DNA from: an uncultured Pseudomonadota bacterium
Lineage (GTDB): Bacteria; Pseudomonadota; Gammaproteobacteria; Methylococcales; Methylomonadaceae
Length of the DNA: 64,000 nt
Reading direction: 5' to 3'
NCBI GenBank assembly: GCA_903928965.1
Contig: CAIYSZ010000057.1
Location: 1 to 64,000 of the forward strand
Below the pieces are notes generated by a model that saw only the letters and a list, made by a program, of their open reading frames with translations, did not search any database and had not been told where the DNA came from. The translations under genes were made by a program, and so were the position numbers. Positions 53,029-62,216 of this stretch are shown here, piece by piece. Numbering within the stretch: position 1 is the stretch's first letter; each line of letters begins with the position of its first letter.

Positions 53029-54276
53029 TTGAATCAATTTATTAGCTCTAATTCCCCGCCCGCCGTAGTCATCGGCGCGGGGCCGGCGGGTTTGATGGCG
53101 GCGGAGCAGTTGAGCGCGGCGGGTTTTGAGACGTGGGTGTTCGACGCCATGCCCGCGCCGGGGCGCAAGTTTTTGATGGCCGGCAAGGGCGGTATGAATA
53201 TTACGCATGCCGAGGATTTGGCATTGTTCATTAGCCGTTATGGTGCGCGGGACGAGCAATTGGCGCCGTTGCTCGGAGAGTTCGGGCCGGAGCGGTTGCG
53301 GGCGTGGATGGCGGCGTTGGGTATAGATAGTTTTGTCGGCAGTTCCGGGCGGGTGTTTCCTGGCGATATGAAGGCCGCGCCGTTGTTGCGGGCTTGGTTG
53401 CAGCGTTTGCGGCGGCAAGGGGTGCGTTTTTTTATGCGCCATCAGTGGCAGGGCTGGGGTGCATCGGGTGGTTTGCGTTTTATTCATGCCGGCACGGAGG
53501 TTTGCGTGGTTGCCGAGGCGGTGGTGTTGGCCTTGGGCGGAGCCAGTTGGCCGCGTTTGGGCTCGACCGGCGCTTGGACCGGATTTTTGAGCGAGCGCGG
53601 GGTGCGTTTGACGCCGTTTCTACCGGCCAATTGCGGTTTTGAGGTTGCTTGGAGCGAGCATTTGCGTGGCCGTTGCGCCGGCATGCCGTTAAAACCGGTG
53701 CGCTTGGGGTTTGTTGATCGTGACGGTCAAGCCTGGCGGCAATCCGGGGAGTTGGTGATTAGCGAATACGGTTTGGAAGGCGGCGCGGTGTATGCTTTGT
53801 CCGCCGTGTTGCGGGAGGCGGTGGCCGCCGAGGGCGGCTGTGTGCTGACTTTGGATTTGATTCCGGATGTAAGCGAAGCCCAGGCGCTGGCGCGTTTGGC
53901 GCGGCCGCGCGGCAAGCAGTCGCTGGCCAATTTTCTGCGCGGCCGGCTGCGCCTGGACGCGGCCAAGTATACGTTGTTGCGCGAATTGGCCACGCCGGAT
54001 GAATTGCATGATCCGGTGTCATGCGTGGCCAAGTTGAAGGCGTTGCCGGTGGTGTTGACGGCCGCGCGGCCATTGGCGGAGGCGATTAGTAGCGCCGGCG
54101 GGGTTTGTTTTAGCGGTTTGGACGAGCGTTTAATGTTGTTGCGGTTGCCTGGGGTGTTTTGCGCCGGCGAAATGCTGGATTGGGAAGCGCCTACCGGCGG
54201 TTATTTACTGACTGCTTGTTTCGCCACCGGCCGAGCCGCCGGTTTGGGCGCGGCGCAGTGGTTGCGGCGCGGCTAG
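53029..54276 (+). CDS. HI0933-type FAD-binding flavoprotein (BaiN/RdsA-like)
   Basis: NAD(P)/FAD-dependent oxidoreductase-like protein of 415 residues. The Rossmann motif VVIGAGPAGLMAAEQL is at about 13-28, followed by PGRKFLMAGKGGMNITH, diagnostic of the HI0933 family, and a C-terminal segment (GVFCAGEMLDWEAPTGGYLLTACFATGR) that closes the FAD site. Family members are often called BaiN, but the reaction is uncertain. The start is TTG 53029, with a tga stop 7 bp upstream in frame and no good ribosome-binding site, so the exact start is uncertain. It ends by overlapping the convergent kinase gene by 4 bp. Confidence 0.88.
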   Translation: MNQFISSNSPPAVVIGAGPAGLMAAEQLSAAGFETWVFDAMPAPGRKFLMAGKGGMNITHAEDLALFISRYGARDEQLAPLLGEFGPERLRAWMAALGIDSFVGSSGRVFPGDMKAAPLLRAWLQRLRRQGVRFFMRHQWQGWGASGGLRFIHAGTEVCVVAEAVVLALGGASWPRLGSTGAWTGFLSERGVRLTPFLPANCGFEVAWSEHLRGRCAGMPLKPVRLGFVDRDGQAWRQSGELVISEYGLEGGAVYALSAVLREAVAAEGGCVLTLDLIPDVSEAQALARLARPRGKQSLANFLRGRLRLDAAKYTLLRELATPDELHDPVSCVAKLKALPVVLTAARPLAEAISSAGGVCFSGLDERLMLLRLPGVFCAGEMLDWEAPTGGYLLTACFATGRAAGLGAAQWLRRG

Positions 54277-56168
54277 ATTTTTATAGGCCGCAACCATTTC
54301 AACAGCTTGGTGTAAAGCAAGTCTTGGGTAATCGGTTTGCTGATGAAGTCGTCCATGCCGGCGTCGCGGCATTTTTCTTGTTCTTCGCGTGGGACGCTGG
54401 CGCTCATGGCGATAATCGGCAAGGTTTTGAATTCCGGCATTTGGCGTAGACGTTGCGTGGTCTTGCAACCATCCATGACCGGCATGTGCACGTCCATCAT
54501 TACGCAATCGTAAGTTTCACTGCGCAGTTTGGTTAATGCCAGTTCGCCGTTTTCCGCCACGTCAACTTGCACGTTGACATAGCCGAGCAGCTCTACCGCG
54601 ATTTGGCTGTTAATCAGATTATCCTCGACGAGTAACACTTTAGCGCCGTTTAAGGCGGCAAATTCGTTGATGTCTAAGGCAGCGCCGGTGTCCGGCGGTT
54701 CTGGCGCACTGACGTCGGTTTCCAGATAGACGGTGAAAATAAAGGTTGAACCCAGTCCTTTTTCACTAACCACCCGGATGTTGCCATCCATGCGCTCGAT
54801 CAATTGCCGGGCTATATATAACCCTAGGCCGGTGCCGCCGTAGTTGCGGGTGACGCTGCTGTCGCCTTGGCTAAACGGTTTGAATAAGTTGGGCATGTGC
54901 TCGGGATCAATGCCGATGCCGGTATCCATGACGGTGAACACTAGGCCGATACGGTTGCCTTGACGGGATATTTCGGAAAAACCGACTTTAATTTCACCTT
55001 GTTCGGTGAATTTGATGGCGTTGCCGATCAGGTTGACCAATATTTGTTGCAGGCGGCGCGGGTCTCCGATAAGTAAATGATTGAGTCTGCTATAGCAAAA
55101 CGTTAATTGGAGCCCTTTGCTGGCGCATTTGTCTATATTTATTTGCCGAATTTGCTCCAACAATTCTTCCAACGAAAACGGGATGTTTTCAAATTCCATT
55201 TTCGCCGCTTCAAGTTTTGAAATGTCTAAAATATCGTCGATAATGTGCATTAAGGAACGCGAGGATATTTCAACTTTCCGCAGATAATTGCGTATCTTGG
55301 GTTCCAGGTCATGTTTCAGACTCAGCTCTATCAATCCGTAAATCGCATTCATCGGGGTGCGGATTTCGTGGCTCATATTGGCCAAAAATTGGCTTTTGGC
55401 GGCATTGGCGGCCTCGGCTTCATGCGTGGCCGCCTCCAGTTGCCGGGTGCGTTCGCTGACTTTTGCTTCCAGCAGGTTTTCGGTGCGTTGAATTTCAATC
55501 AGCATGCTATTGAACGCCTCGGCTAAGTCGCTGATTTCATCGTTGCCTATGTAATCGGAGCGTTTGTTGTAATCATGATCTCGTTCGATTTGCCGCGCCG
55601 TATCCGCCAAGCGTAGGATGGGCTTCAGGAAAACGTGTTGCAACCGCAGCACAAAAATTCCGGCCACGCTCAAGGCCAGCCAGACGATAAAGGCGTTGAT
55701 TAAAGCGTTATGCAGCAATAAGTCGTAGGTTTTTTTGAGATCAGCCGACAGGGTGATTTCGCCGACGACTTTTCCTCGATGCCATATCGGCCGGGTTACT
55801 TGCCGGGTTTTCGGCAAGTGGTTCATCCAAAAATAAAGCCGCGGGTTGAAATGGCCGCGATATTCCGCCAATGCCTCGCCGGTCGCGGATTCCAAGGCGG
55901 CGTAAATGATTTCAGGGTCGTATTCCAGGGCGCGCAGAATTTCCTGCGCGGTGATTTTATCGTCGAAGATAATCGCCACGCTGCTATTTTGCCCTATCAT
56001 ATCCGCGGTCAATTCAAGTTTTTCATCCAGTTTTGACTGCAAATCTCTGTATTCGCGTATAAATAAAGTTATGGTCGCTACTAGCAGGGTAACGCCGATC
56101 ATGAAAACCAAGATACGGGTTAGTTTTCCGACTAGGGAGACGCGCGGTAAATGATTAAATTGATTCAC
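54273..56168 (-). CDS. Hybrid sensor histidine kinase with response-regulator domain
   Basis: The 631-residue membrane kinase has TM1 (16-36), a periplasmic CHASE8-like sensor (about 37-150; AIIFDDKITAQEILRAL), TM2 (157-178), HAMP (about 180-232), a coiled coil, HisKA with His267 in FLANMSHEIRTP, HATPase (about 375-485, with NLIGNAIKF and GGTGLGL) and a C-terminal receiver domain with phospho-Asp559 (CVMMDVHMP). No HPt domain follows, so it must pass phosphate to a separate partner. Its start overlaps the YfiR gene by ATGA, so YfiR, an inhibitor of membrane partners in Pseudomonas, may regulate it. Confidence 0.93.
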   Translation of the reverse strand: MNQFNHLPRVSLVGKLTRILVFMIGVTLLVATITLFIREYRDLQSKLDEKLELTADMIGQNSSVAIIFDDKITAQEILRALEYDPEIIYAALESATGEALAEYRGHFNPRLYFWMNHLPKTRQVTRPIWHRGKVVGEITLSADLKKTYDLLLHNALINAFIVWLALSVAGIFVLRLQHVFLKPILRLADTARQIERDHDYNKRSDYIGNDEISDLAEAFNSMLIEIQRTENLLEAKVSERTRQLEAATHEAEAANAAKSQFLANMSHEIRTPMNAIYGLIELSLKHDLEPKIRNYLRKVEISSRSLMHIIDDILDISKLEAAKMEFENIPFSLEELLEQIRQINIDKCASKGLQLTFCYSRLNHLLIGDPRRLQQILVNLIGNAIKFTEQGEIKVGFSEISRQGNRIGLVFTVMDTGIGIDPEHMPNLFKPFSQGDSSVTRNYGGTGLGLYIARQLIERMDGNIRVVSEKGLGSTFIFTVYLETDVSAPEPPDTGAALDINEFAALNGAKVLLVEDNLINSQIAVELLGYVNVQVDVAENGELALTKLRSETYDCVMMDVHMPVMDGCKTTQRLRQMPEFKTLPIIAMSASVPREEQEKCRDAGMDDFISKPITQDLLYTKLLKWLRPIKI

Positions 56169-56722
56169 TCTTGAATCTCCGCTATTCTCAATAATTTTGA
56201 GCTGAGTTTTAAACCGGCGTTTTTCACGGCCGGAAGATTTACGATTAACTTTAATTTGTCGTCGCGCAAGGCGATTTCTATCATGCCGCCTTGTTGGGCG
56301 AAGTTGGGCTGGTCGCTGACGAGCAAGATATGATAAGCGTTGGCTATTTCAACCAGCTCCGCTAGTCCCTTGCTTTCATAGCCGACAAACAGAATATTGC
56401 ATTCCTCTAGGTGTTCGGGAGCTATGTTAATGTGTACCTGTTGACCGCCGATGGCTTGTCCTTGCAGCGCCGGTAAATGTTCGCGCAAATTGGTTTTGCC
56501 GCTAATGCAAATGATATGGGCGCTGGTTTCCGGCCATTCGGTGAGTTCGGCGAGATGAAAAATGTAGGCAGTTTTTAATTGATATTCGTATACCGGCGGG
56601 GCGGCGCGTGAAATGCCGGCAAACAAAGCAAGCAATAGCGCAAACCGCCAGCGGTGCGCTAGGCTGGACGGCGGGCGGAAGAACAGCGACGTCAGAAAGC
56701 CAAGCATGCCTTTGCCATGCAT
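56165..56722 (-). CDS. YfiR family periplasmic protein (DUF4154)
   Basis: The 185-residue exported protein (signal peptide to about residue 40, ISRA) matches YfiR. The start APPVYEYQLKTAYIFHLAELTEWP is the family's first helix, and ILFVGYESKG, HILLVSDQPNF and GGMIEIALRDDKLKLIVNL follow in order. In Pseudomonas, YfiR in the periplasm represses YfiN, a diguanylate cyclase. Here it is coupled to a hybrid kinase instead, so it probably controls that kinase's sensor. The first Met is uncertain; MLGFL at residue 6 is an alternative. Confidence 0.88.
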   Translation of the reverse strand: MHGKGMLGFLTSLFFRPPSSLAHRWRFALLLALFAGISRAAPPVYEYQLKTAYIFHLAELTEWPETSAHIICISGKTNLREHLPALQGQAIGGQQVHINIAPEHLEECNILFVGYESKGLAELVEIANAYHILLVSDQPNFAQQGGMIEIALRDDKLKLIVNLPAVKNAGLKLSSKLLRIAEIQE

Positions 56723-56752
56723 GAGCGAAGCAGGGTAGTAAGGAGCATGGGC

Positions 56753-58834
56753 TTAAAATCGCCAGCTGAATTGCGCGAAATAACTGCGTTGAATTTGGCT
56801 TAACATCGGAATATAGAGTAAGTCCGCGAATTCCGTGTGTTGTTCGTATAAAAGATTTTGACCGGCAATGGATATTTCCAAGTTTTTGAGCGGATGCCAT
56901 CCCAGGCGGGCGTCCAGACCGAAATAGGCTGGAATCGGAATGTAGTCCTTATAAATTTGATCGACGTAGCGGCCCCACAGGTCTAATTCAACGTCATTGC
57001 CGACATCGAAAAGCGAGCGTAGGGATAATTGTTGTTGTGGGTCGTAGTGCAATTCCGCCAGAGGGTCGCGATACCAATTAAGTTTGGGATCGTATCGGGT
57101 GCTGAAACCAATGTAGCTATAGGATGCTTGCAAGCGCCAGTTATGATTGACGTGGTAATTCATTGCGAGCTCGGCGCCGTAGCTCGTTACTTGCCGGTTA
57201 TTGACCACGCTGGCGTGCAACACCTCGCCATAGGGTTGAATATCGGCGTATCCGGTTATGTAAGTGCCTTGCATGCGGTCGTAGATGTTGTAAAAAAAGG
57301 CGCTATCCAAATCCAGGTCGCATAACATTCTCCAACGCCATCCCAATTCAAACGCGAGCAGGTTTTCCGTTTTCATGTTCGGGTTGCCCTGGGTCAGGAC
57401 AAATACGTTTTGTCCGGGGATGGGGGTGAAAAGATTGATGCTGTGTTGGGCGCGGTTGGGCGCGACCACGCTACGCGACACCGAGCCCCAAAAATTGTGT
57501 TGTTTATTGGCGTTCCATAGCAGGCGGATGTTGGGCTCGGTTTCCCAACCGGTATAGGTGAAATTTGTCACCCGGTTGGCGAGGGTTAATTGCATTGTGC
57601 CGCTTAAATCGATTTCGTCTTGTAAAAATACGCCGCTGTTGTTTTGCGTGAAACTGTCTGGCCGGAATGCCAATGCGTAACTGTTGACGAAGTTGTCGGA
57701 TATGGTTTGATAGTATACGCCCCACATTAAATTGTGCCGGCCCATGGTCGGGAAGCGGTCGTGAAAATCTAATACATAATAGGTCCGGTTCATTTGATCC
57801 ACGGCCAGCGACCAATTGGTGTGAGTCAGCGACATATTCAGCTTCCAATTATGGCCGGTGTCGTTTTCATGCTCCCAATGGCCTTGCAGGCTGTAGTTAT
57901 CGCCGTCTCGGCCGAAATTGTTTTGTTGCCAGTTCCAATTGGGATTGGCGGCGGCGCCGGTGTTGCTGGTGGAGCCGATAAAATAACCCATGAGTCTGTA
58001 GTCGTCTACCTCGCCCTCCAGCATTAATTTGTCGTGGCTGTTTAACTCGCTGTCGATTCTGAAGTTCGTGGTTTCGGCGTTGCCGAAGTCGGCGGTGTTG
58101 CCGATTGGGTTGCTAGGCAGGCTTGGGCTTGCATCACGGTAGACTCCATTGCCTGACACGCGGGCATAGGTGTTTTGATCAAGCTTGACGCCGTAACGCA
58201 CGCCGCCGGACTGTTCCTTGTTGCCGCCGCCGCCGTTGATCAGGCCGCCTTGGGTTTCCTTGGCGTCGCTGGTGATGATATTGATGACGGCGTTGACGGC
58301 ATTGGGTCCCCAAAGTGTGCCGCTAGGTCCGCGAATGACTTCTATGCGTTTGATATTTTTTAGAAATTGATTTTGCTGTCCCCAATATACGCCGCCGGTC
58401 TGTGGATCATATATACTTCGGCCATCAATCATAACCTGCAATTTATTGGCGTATAAATCATTAAAGCCGCGGGCGCTAACGCTCCAGTTCCATGAGTTGA
58501 TGCGCGCGACGTCCATGCCTGGCGCCATGCGCAGCACGTCGGCGATGTTGGTGGCTCCGGAGCGGCGGATATCCTCGGCGCTGATGACAAAAGCCGCGGC
58601 GGCGGTGTTTTTGACGACTTGTTGCTTACGCGCGAGCGAGGATACGTTTTGATCCATTAATTCATCCAGGCTGAGCGGCAAAATGTCGCAAAGCGCATCC
58701 TGGTCTTCAATCAGGGAATCCAAGCTTAATGCGTCGGCTTGATCAGTGGCCCGCGCTCCGCTAGCGGCGAGTAAGCCGGTCATTGAAACAAGCAATATTC
58801 GTAGCGGCTTAAAGAGTTTCGGTTTCAAAGGCAT
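56753..58834 (-). CDS. TonB-dependent receptor
   Basis: The 693-residue outer-membrane receptor has a signal peptide (to about residue 29, SGARA), a plug domain with EDIRRSGATNIADVLRMAPGMDVARINS and EVIRGPSGTLWGPNAVNAVINI, and a 22-strand barrel ending in RSYFAQFSWRF. A DLSLDELMDQNVSSL-type N-terminal segment precedes the plug. The substrate is unknown. It is in tandem, 30 bp upstream of YfiR and the kinase, so the three probably form one operon. Confidence 0.93.
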   Translation of the reverse strand: MPLKPKLFKPLRILLVSMTGLLAASGARATDQADALSLDSLIEDQDALCDILPLSLDELMDQNVSSLARKQQVVKNTAAAAFVISAEDIRRSGATNIADVLRMAPGMDVARINSWNWSVSARGFNDLYANKLQVMIDGRSIYDPQTGGVYWGQQNQFLKNIKRIEVIRGPSGTLWGPNAVNAVINIITSDAKETQGGLINGGGGNKEQSGGVRYGVKLDQNTYARVSGNGVYRDASPSLPSNPIGNTADFGNAETTNFRIDSELNSHDKLMLEGEVDDYRLMGYFIGSTSNTGAAANPNWNWQQNNFGRDGDNYSLQGHWEHENDTGHNWKLNMSLTHTNWSLAVDQMNRTYYVLDFHDRFPTMGRHNLMWGVYYQTISDNFVNSYALAFRPDSFTQNNSGVFLQDEIDLSGTMQLTLANRVTNFTYTGWETEPNIRLLWNANKQHNFWGSVSRSVVAPNRAQHSINLFTPIPGQNVFVLTQGNPNMKTENLLAFELGWRWRMLCDLDLDSAFFYNIYDRMQGTYITGYADIQPYGEVLHASVVNNRQVTSYGAELAMNYHVNHNWRLQASYSYIGFSTRYDPKLNWYRDPLAELHYDPQQQLSLRSLFDVGNDVELDLWGRYVDQIYKDYIPIPAYFGLDARLGWHPLKNLEISIAGQNLLYEQHTEFADLLYIPMLSQIQRSYFAQFSWRF

Positions 58835-58891
58835 ACGACGCGGATGGTTGGATGCGGATGCTTAGATGTTAATGCTCAATTAAGATAAGAG

Positions 58892-58918
58892 CCCGGCGCG
58901 CGGGTTTTCGCCGCCGGG
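58892..58918 (-). terminator. Possible terminator between DUF502 and TonB-receptor genes
   Basis: A 7-bp GC stem (CCCGGCG/CGCCGGG) downstream of the DUF502 stop is followed by a weak T-rich run CTCTTATCTT on the minus strand. It could end the CaCA-HpnN-DUF502 transcript. Confidence 0.45.
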
Positions 58919-58928
58919 ACATTGTGTT

Positions 58929-59504
58929 TTAGGGCAATTTTTTGATTTCGCTAATGTTTTCGAAATCAGAACCCACGCTGATGATAAAACTGGTGACGGC
59001 TTCGATGCTCATTTCCGACCGGATGATTTTATCCTCGCTGACGATAATGGCGAATCCGGAGGTGGGATTCGGGGAGGTCGGTACGAATAACACCAAACGG
59101 TCATCCACTTTATTGGTCACGTAAGCCGGCACCCAAATGCCTTGCTTGGGATATTCCACGTAAACGACTTCTCGCGGTTCCTGCAATTGGTGGCCGGCGA
59201 TCATGTTGACTAACTTTTTGGTTACCCGATAAATGGTGCTCAATACCGGGATGCGTTCAATCAATTTTTCGATGGCGGCGATGATGGAAAAGCGTCCCGA
59301 GCTGACGCGGTGCCCGACATAGGTAATCAGCAGGAAACTGGTGGCGAATAGTAAAAAAGTCACCACATAATTATCCGAATAGCCGTACACGAAGCGGAAC
59401 AGATCGGTTAGCCTGTCCTTGACGAACAACACAATCTGTACCACCACTGTAATAGGAATGAAGGCCAAAGTGCCTATCAGTGCGTAATTTAAAATTCTTT
59501 TCAT
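58929..59504 (-). CDS. DUF502 family membrane protein
   Basis: The 191-residue protein has two hydrophobic helices near its N-terminus (ILNYALIGTLAFIPITVVVQIVLF split across them, and YVVTFLLFATSFLLITYV), then PIVLSTIYRVTKKLVN-like and PKQGIWVPAYVTNKVDDRL, hallmarks of DUF502, and a soluble C-terminal part with VFVPTSPNPTSGF. Function is unknown. It lies 43 bp downstream of HpnN in the same direction. Confidence 0.88.
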   Translation of the reverse strand: MKRILNYALIGTLAFIPITVVVQIVLFVKDRLTDLFRFVYGYSDNYVVTFLLFATSFLLITYVGHRVSSGRFSIIAAIEKLIERIPVLSTIYRVTKKLVNMIAGHQLQEPREVVYVEYPKQGIWVPAYVTNKVDDRLVLFVPTSPNPTSGFAIIVSEDKIIRSEMSIEAVTSFIISVGSDFENISEIKKLP

Positions 59505-59547
59505 GTTTTTCCCCGTTTGCTGTCGTTATGATCTATTTTAATAATGC

Positions 59548-62214
59548 TTACGCCTCGCGCCGGCGTAGCGCCAGCCGGCTGATGGCCGGCAACACCACAA
59601 ACGTGCAGGTCATAATCCAAAATATCCCTATCGTTATTACCAGACCCATGCTGGCTATGCCTTGATGCGGCGAAAAGGCCAAGCCGATGAAGCTGGAAAT
59701 TGTGGTTAACGCGCCGTAAAACATGCCGCGCGCGGTGCTGGATTGATATATATTTTGCTCTTCGTCTTGGGAATGGCGTAATTTTTCCACCATATGGATG
59801 CCGTTGTCCACGCCCAAACCCAATAATAACGGCAAGGCGATAATGTTGGCGAAGTTGATCGGCGTGCCGGTGAATACCGTGGTGGCCATGGTGAATAATC
59901 CGGCCAGGATTAAAGGCGTCATGACCAGCAAGGTGTCGACCGCGTTGCGGCGGATTAGCAGCAGCAATAGGGTGATGGCGCTCAAGGCGATGATAATGGC
60001 TTCCCGGAACGAGTCTATGACCGCCTTCATTGATTCCCAATACATGATCGGCAAATCGGTGGCGTTAGGCGCGACCGATTGCACCTCCAGTATGAAATCC
60101 TGCAGGTTTTGCAAATCGTTTAAATCGTGTTCCGGAAAAATTTGCACTCGGTATAGTCCGTCCTTGCTCAGCCAGCGTTCGCGCAAGTCGGCCGGCAAAT
60201 TTTCCATGCTGATTTCCTCGGCCTTGAAGCCTTGCAACAATTCGTCCATGACCATGGGCAGCGTGCCAAGCAAGCCGGTTTGCAGGTGTTCATAAAAGAC
60301 TTCGCGTTCCGGGGAAAAGCGCGCGTTCGCTTCCTGCAGCGCGCCCTGCAATTGGTTTATGAATGCTTGCAAGGCTTCTTGCTCCTCCGGTTTTTGCCGT
60401 TGCGGCAGAACTTGCCGCACCACTTTTAGCATATGTTGAATGCTTGCGGTGGGCTCGATGCCGGATTTTATTTTCGGGAAGGTATCGCCTTTGTAGCCCA
60501 AGGTGATGGCCATGTCGTCTATCAACGCCAATTTATCTTCCTGCGCCGCCGGTACGAAATCGAACAGGCTGCGGGTGTCGTGCACGGATTCCAGCGCGGT
60601 TAGTTTTTTTTGCAGGTCGTGGGCTTCCTGAGCGCTATTCGCCAGTACGGTTAAGGTCATTGGCGAGGTCTCGCGGCTTTTTATTAATTCCTTAAACGCG
60701 ATAACGGATTCGGTGCGCGGGTCGCGTAAATTGATCGGGTTGAAATCGGTTTGCACATGAAACGTCAAAATAACGGAAGCCAACGCCAATAGCGCGGTGA
60801 CGGCGGTGATTTGCCAGGCGTAATGCAAGGTGAAATGGGCGAATGCCTTGGATAGGCGGGAAGTTTCGGGTTGTTCCGTCACGATGGGGTCGGGGCAACA
60901 CGGGGCTGGCAGTAGTTTTAATAACACCGGCAGCAAGGTTAACGTGACGAATAAACAGATGAACAAACTGCTGCCGGCTAGCAGGCCTAATTCGGAAATG
61001 CCTTGATAGTCGGTCGGGATGAAGGAGTAAAGTCCGATTGAGGTGGTGAGCGCGCATAGCAGCAGCGAGGGACTGGTGGTGAACAAGGCCTCGCGGATCG
61101 CCTTGGTCTTGTCTACGCTGTCTTGTTTCATCAGGGTGTCGCGGTAGCGTAGGCAAAAATGAATCGCATATTCCACCCCTAAGCCGATATTGGATACGGC
61201 GAACGCCACTGAAATCAGATTGAGTTGTTTCACGGCCACCGAGGCGAACAAGCCGCAAAACACCATACCTATACTCAGGGTGAATAATGTGGCCCACATC
61301 AATAGCCAGGAACGGTAGGCTACCAGTAAGATGAATAGCACGAGCACGACGGAAAAAATGCTAGCCGTGAAAGTGCCCTCGCTCATGCCCACCATTTCGT
61401 CGTGTTCCAGGCCGACCTCGCCAGTGATTTTAATGCTGACCGCCGGAAGATTCGGGTCCTGCAAATTGGCGATTTGGCGGCGAATGGCGTTGACTGCCGG
61501 TTCCACTGGCAGGATTTGGTTGTAATCGAACTTGGGCGTGGCCAGGATAAAGGCCTTGGCGGATTGCTCCTTGGTGATATTGTTTTCCGCGATTAATTTT
61601 TGCCAGGAAATCAAATTGGGTTGGCCGTTCAGCGTGCTGTGGATGGAGGCGCTGACTTTGTTGATCAAGCCAAAAATGTCTATCGGCGCTTCACCGCTCT
61701 TGTCTTGCTTGGTGAGGGCGTCTTCAAGTATTGAAAAAAAGCCGTTGAGGCTGGGGTCTTGCGATATGCGGCCGATGAACGGTTGCGCTTGGGCCACGGT
61801 AACGGCGAAATCCTGCAATTCGTCATTGTCCAGATACAAGAGGCCGTTGCGATGAAAAAATTCGTTATCGTCCGGCCGGTATATGGCGGAGAAGTGTTCG
61901 GTGTCGGCTTGCAAGGCTCTGGTTAAACGCCGGGCGGCGGCCTTGGTCAGTTCCGGGGTGTCGGATTCGACCACGAGTAGCAGAGTATGCATTTCTTGGC
62001 TGAACGCTTGCTCAAACTTGCGCCGGTTTTGTTGGAACGGCGCGTCGGGCGCGATCAATTCGGCGGTGTCGGTGTTGACGCTCAAATGCTCGCTGGTATA
62101 TCGGACGGCGCCATAGGCAAGGCCCAGCACGATACATAAAACCAAAATGGGCGAATAAAGCAGGCTGTTCGCCCAATGGTAGGCAAAATTGGAGATGCGA
62201 GTGTTCAGATTCAT
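59548..62214 (-). CDS. HpnN-like RND (MMPL) transporter, hopanoid-type
   Basis: Twelve-helix RND-family membrane protein of 888 residues with two MMPL/SSD-like halves. The first periplasmic region, with SVNTDTAELIAPDAPF, FHRNGLLYL and AQPFIGRISQDPSLNG, follows the pattern of HpnN, which moves hopanoids from inner to outer membrane. SSD-like stretches are VAFAVSNIGLGVEYAIHFCL and PLLLGLGVDNGIHMVEKL. ATG 62214 (MNLNTRIS) is chosen by homology; the frame is open to 62373. It starts 2 bp after the CaCA stop. The hopanoid substrate is inferred. Confidence 0.8.
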   Translation of the reverse strand: MNLNTRISNFAYHWANSLLYSPILVLCIVLGLAYGAVRYTSEHLSVNTDTAELIAPDAPFQQNRRKFEQAFSQEMHTLLLVVESDTPELTKAAARRLTRALQADTEHFSAIYRPDDNEFFHRNGLLYLDNDELQDFAVTVAQAQPFIGRISQDPSLNGFFSILEDALTKQDKSGEAPIDIFGLINKVSASIHSTLNGQPNLISWQKLIAENNITKEQSAKAFILATPKFDYNQILPVEPAVNAIRRQIANLQDPNLPAVSIKITGEVGLEHDEMVGMSEGTFTASIFSVVLVLFILLVAYRSWLLMWATLFTLSIGMVFCGLFASVAVKQLNLISVAFAVSNIGLGVEYAIHFCLRYRDTLMKQDSVDKTKAIREALFTTSPSLLLCALTTSIGLYSFIPTDYQGISELGLLAGSSLFICLFVTLTLLPVLLKLLPAPCCPDPIVTEQPETSRLSKAFAHFTLHYAWQITAVTALLALASVILTFHVQTDFNPINLRDPRTESVIAFKELIKSRETSPMTLTVLANSAQEAHDLQKKLTALESVHDTRSLFDFVPAAQEDKLALIDDMAITLGYKGDTFPKIKSGIEPTASIQHMLKVVRQVLPQRQKPEEQEALQAFINQLQGALQEANARFSPEREVFYEHLQTGLLGTLPMVMDELLQGFKAEEISMENLPADLRERWLSKDGLYRVQIFPEHDLNDLQNLQDFILEVQSVAPNATDLPIMYWESMKAVIDSFREAIIIALSAITLLLLLIRRNAVDTLLVMTPLILAGLFTMATTVFTGTPINFANIIALPLLLGLGVDNGIHMVEKLRHSQDEEQNIYQSSTARGMFYGALTTISSFIGLAFSPHQGIASMGLVITIGIFWIMTCTFVVLPAISRLALRRREA

Positions 62215-62216
62215 AT

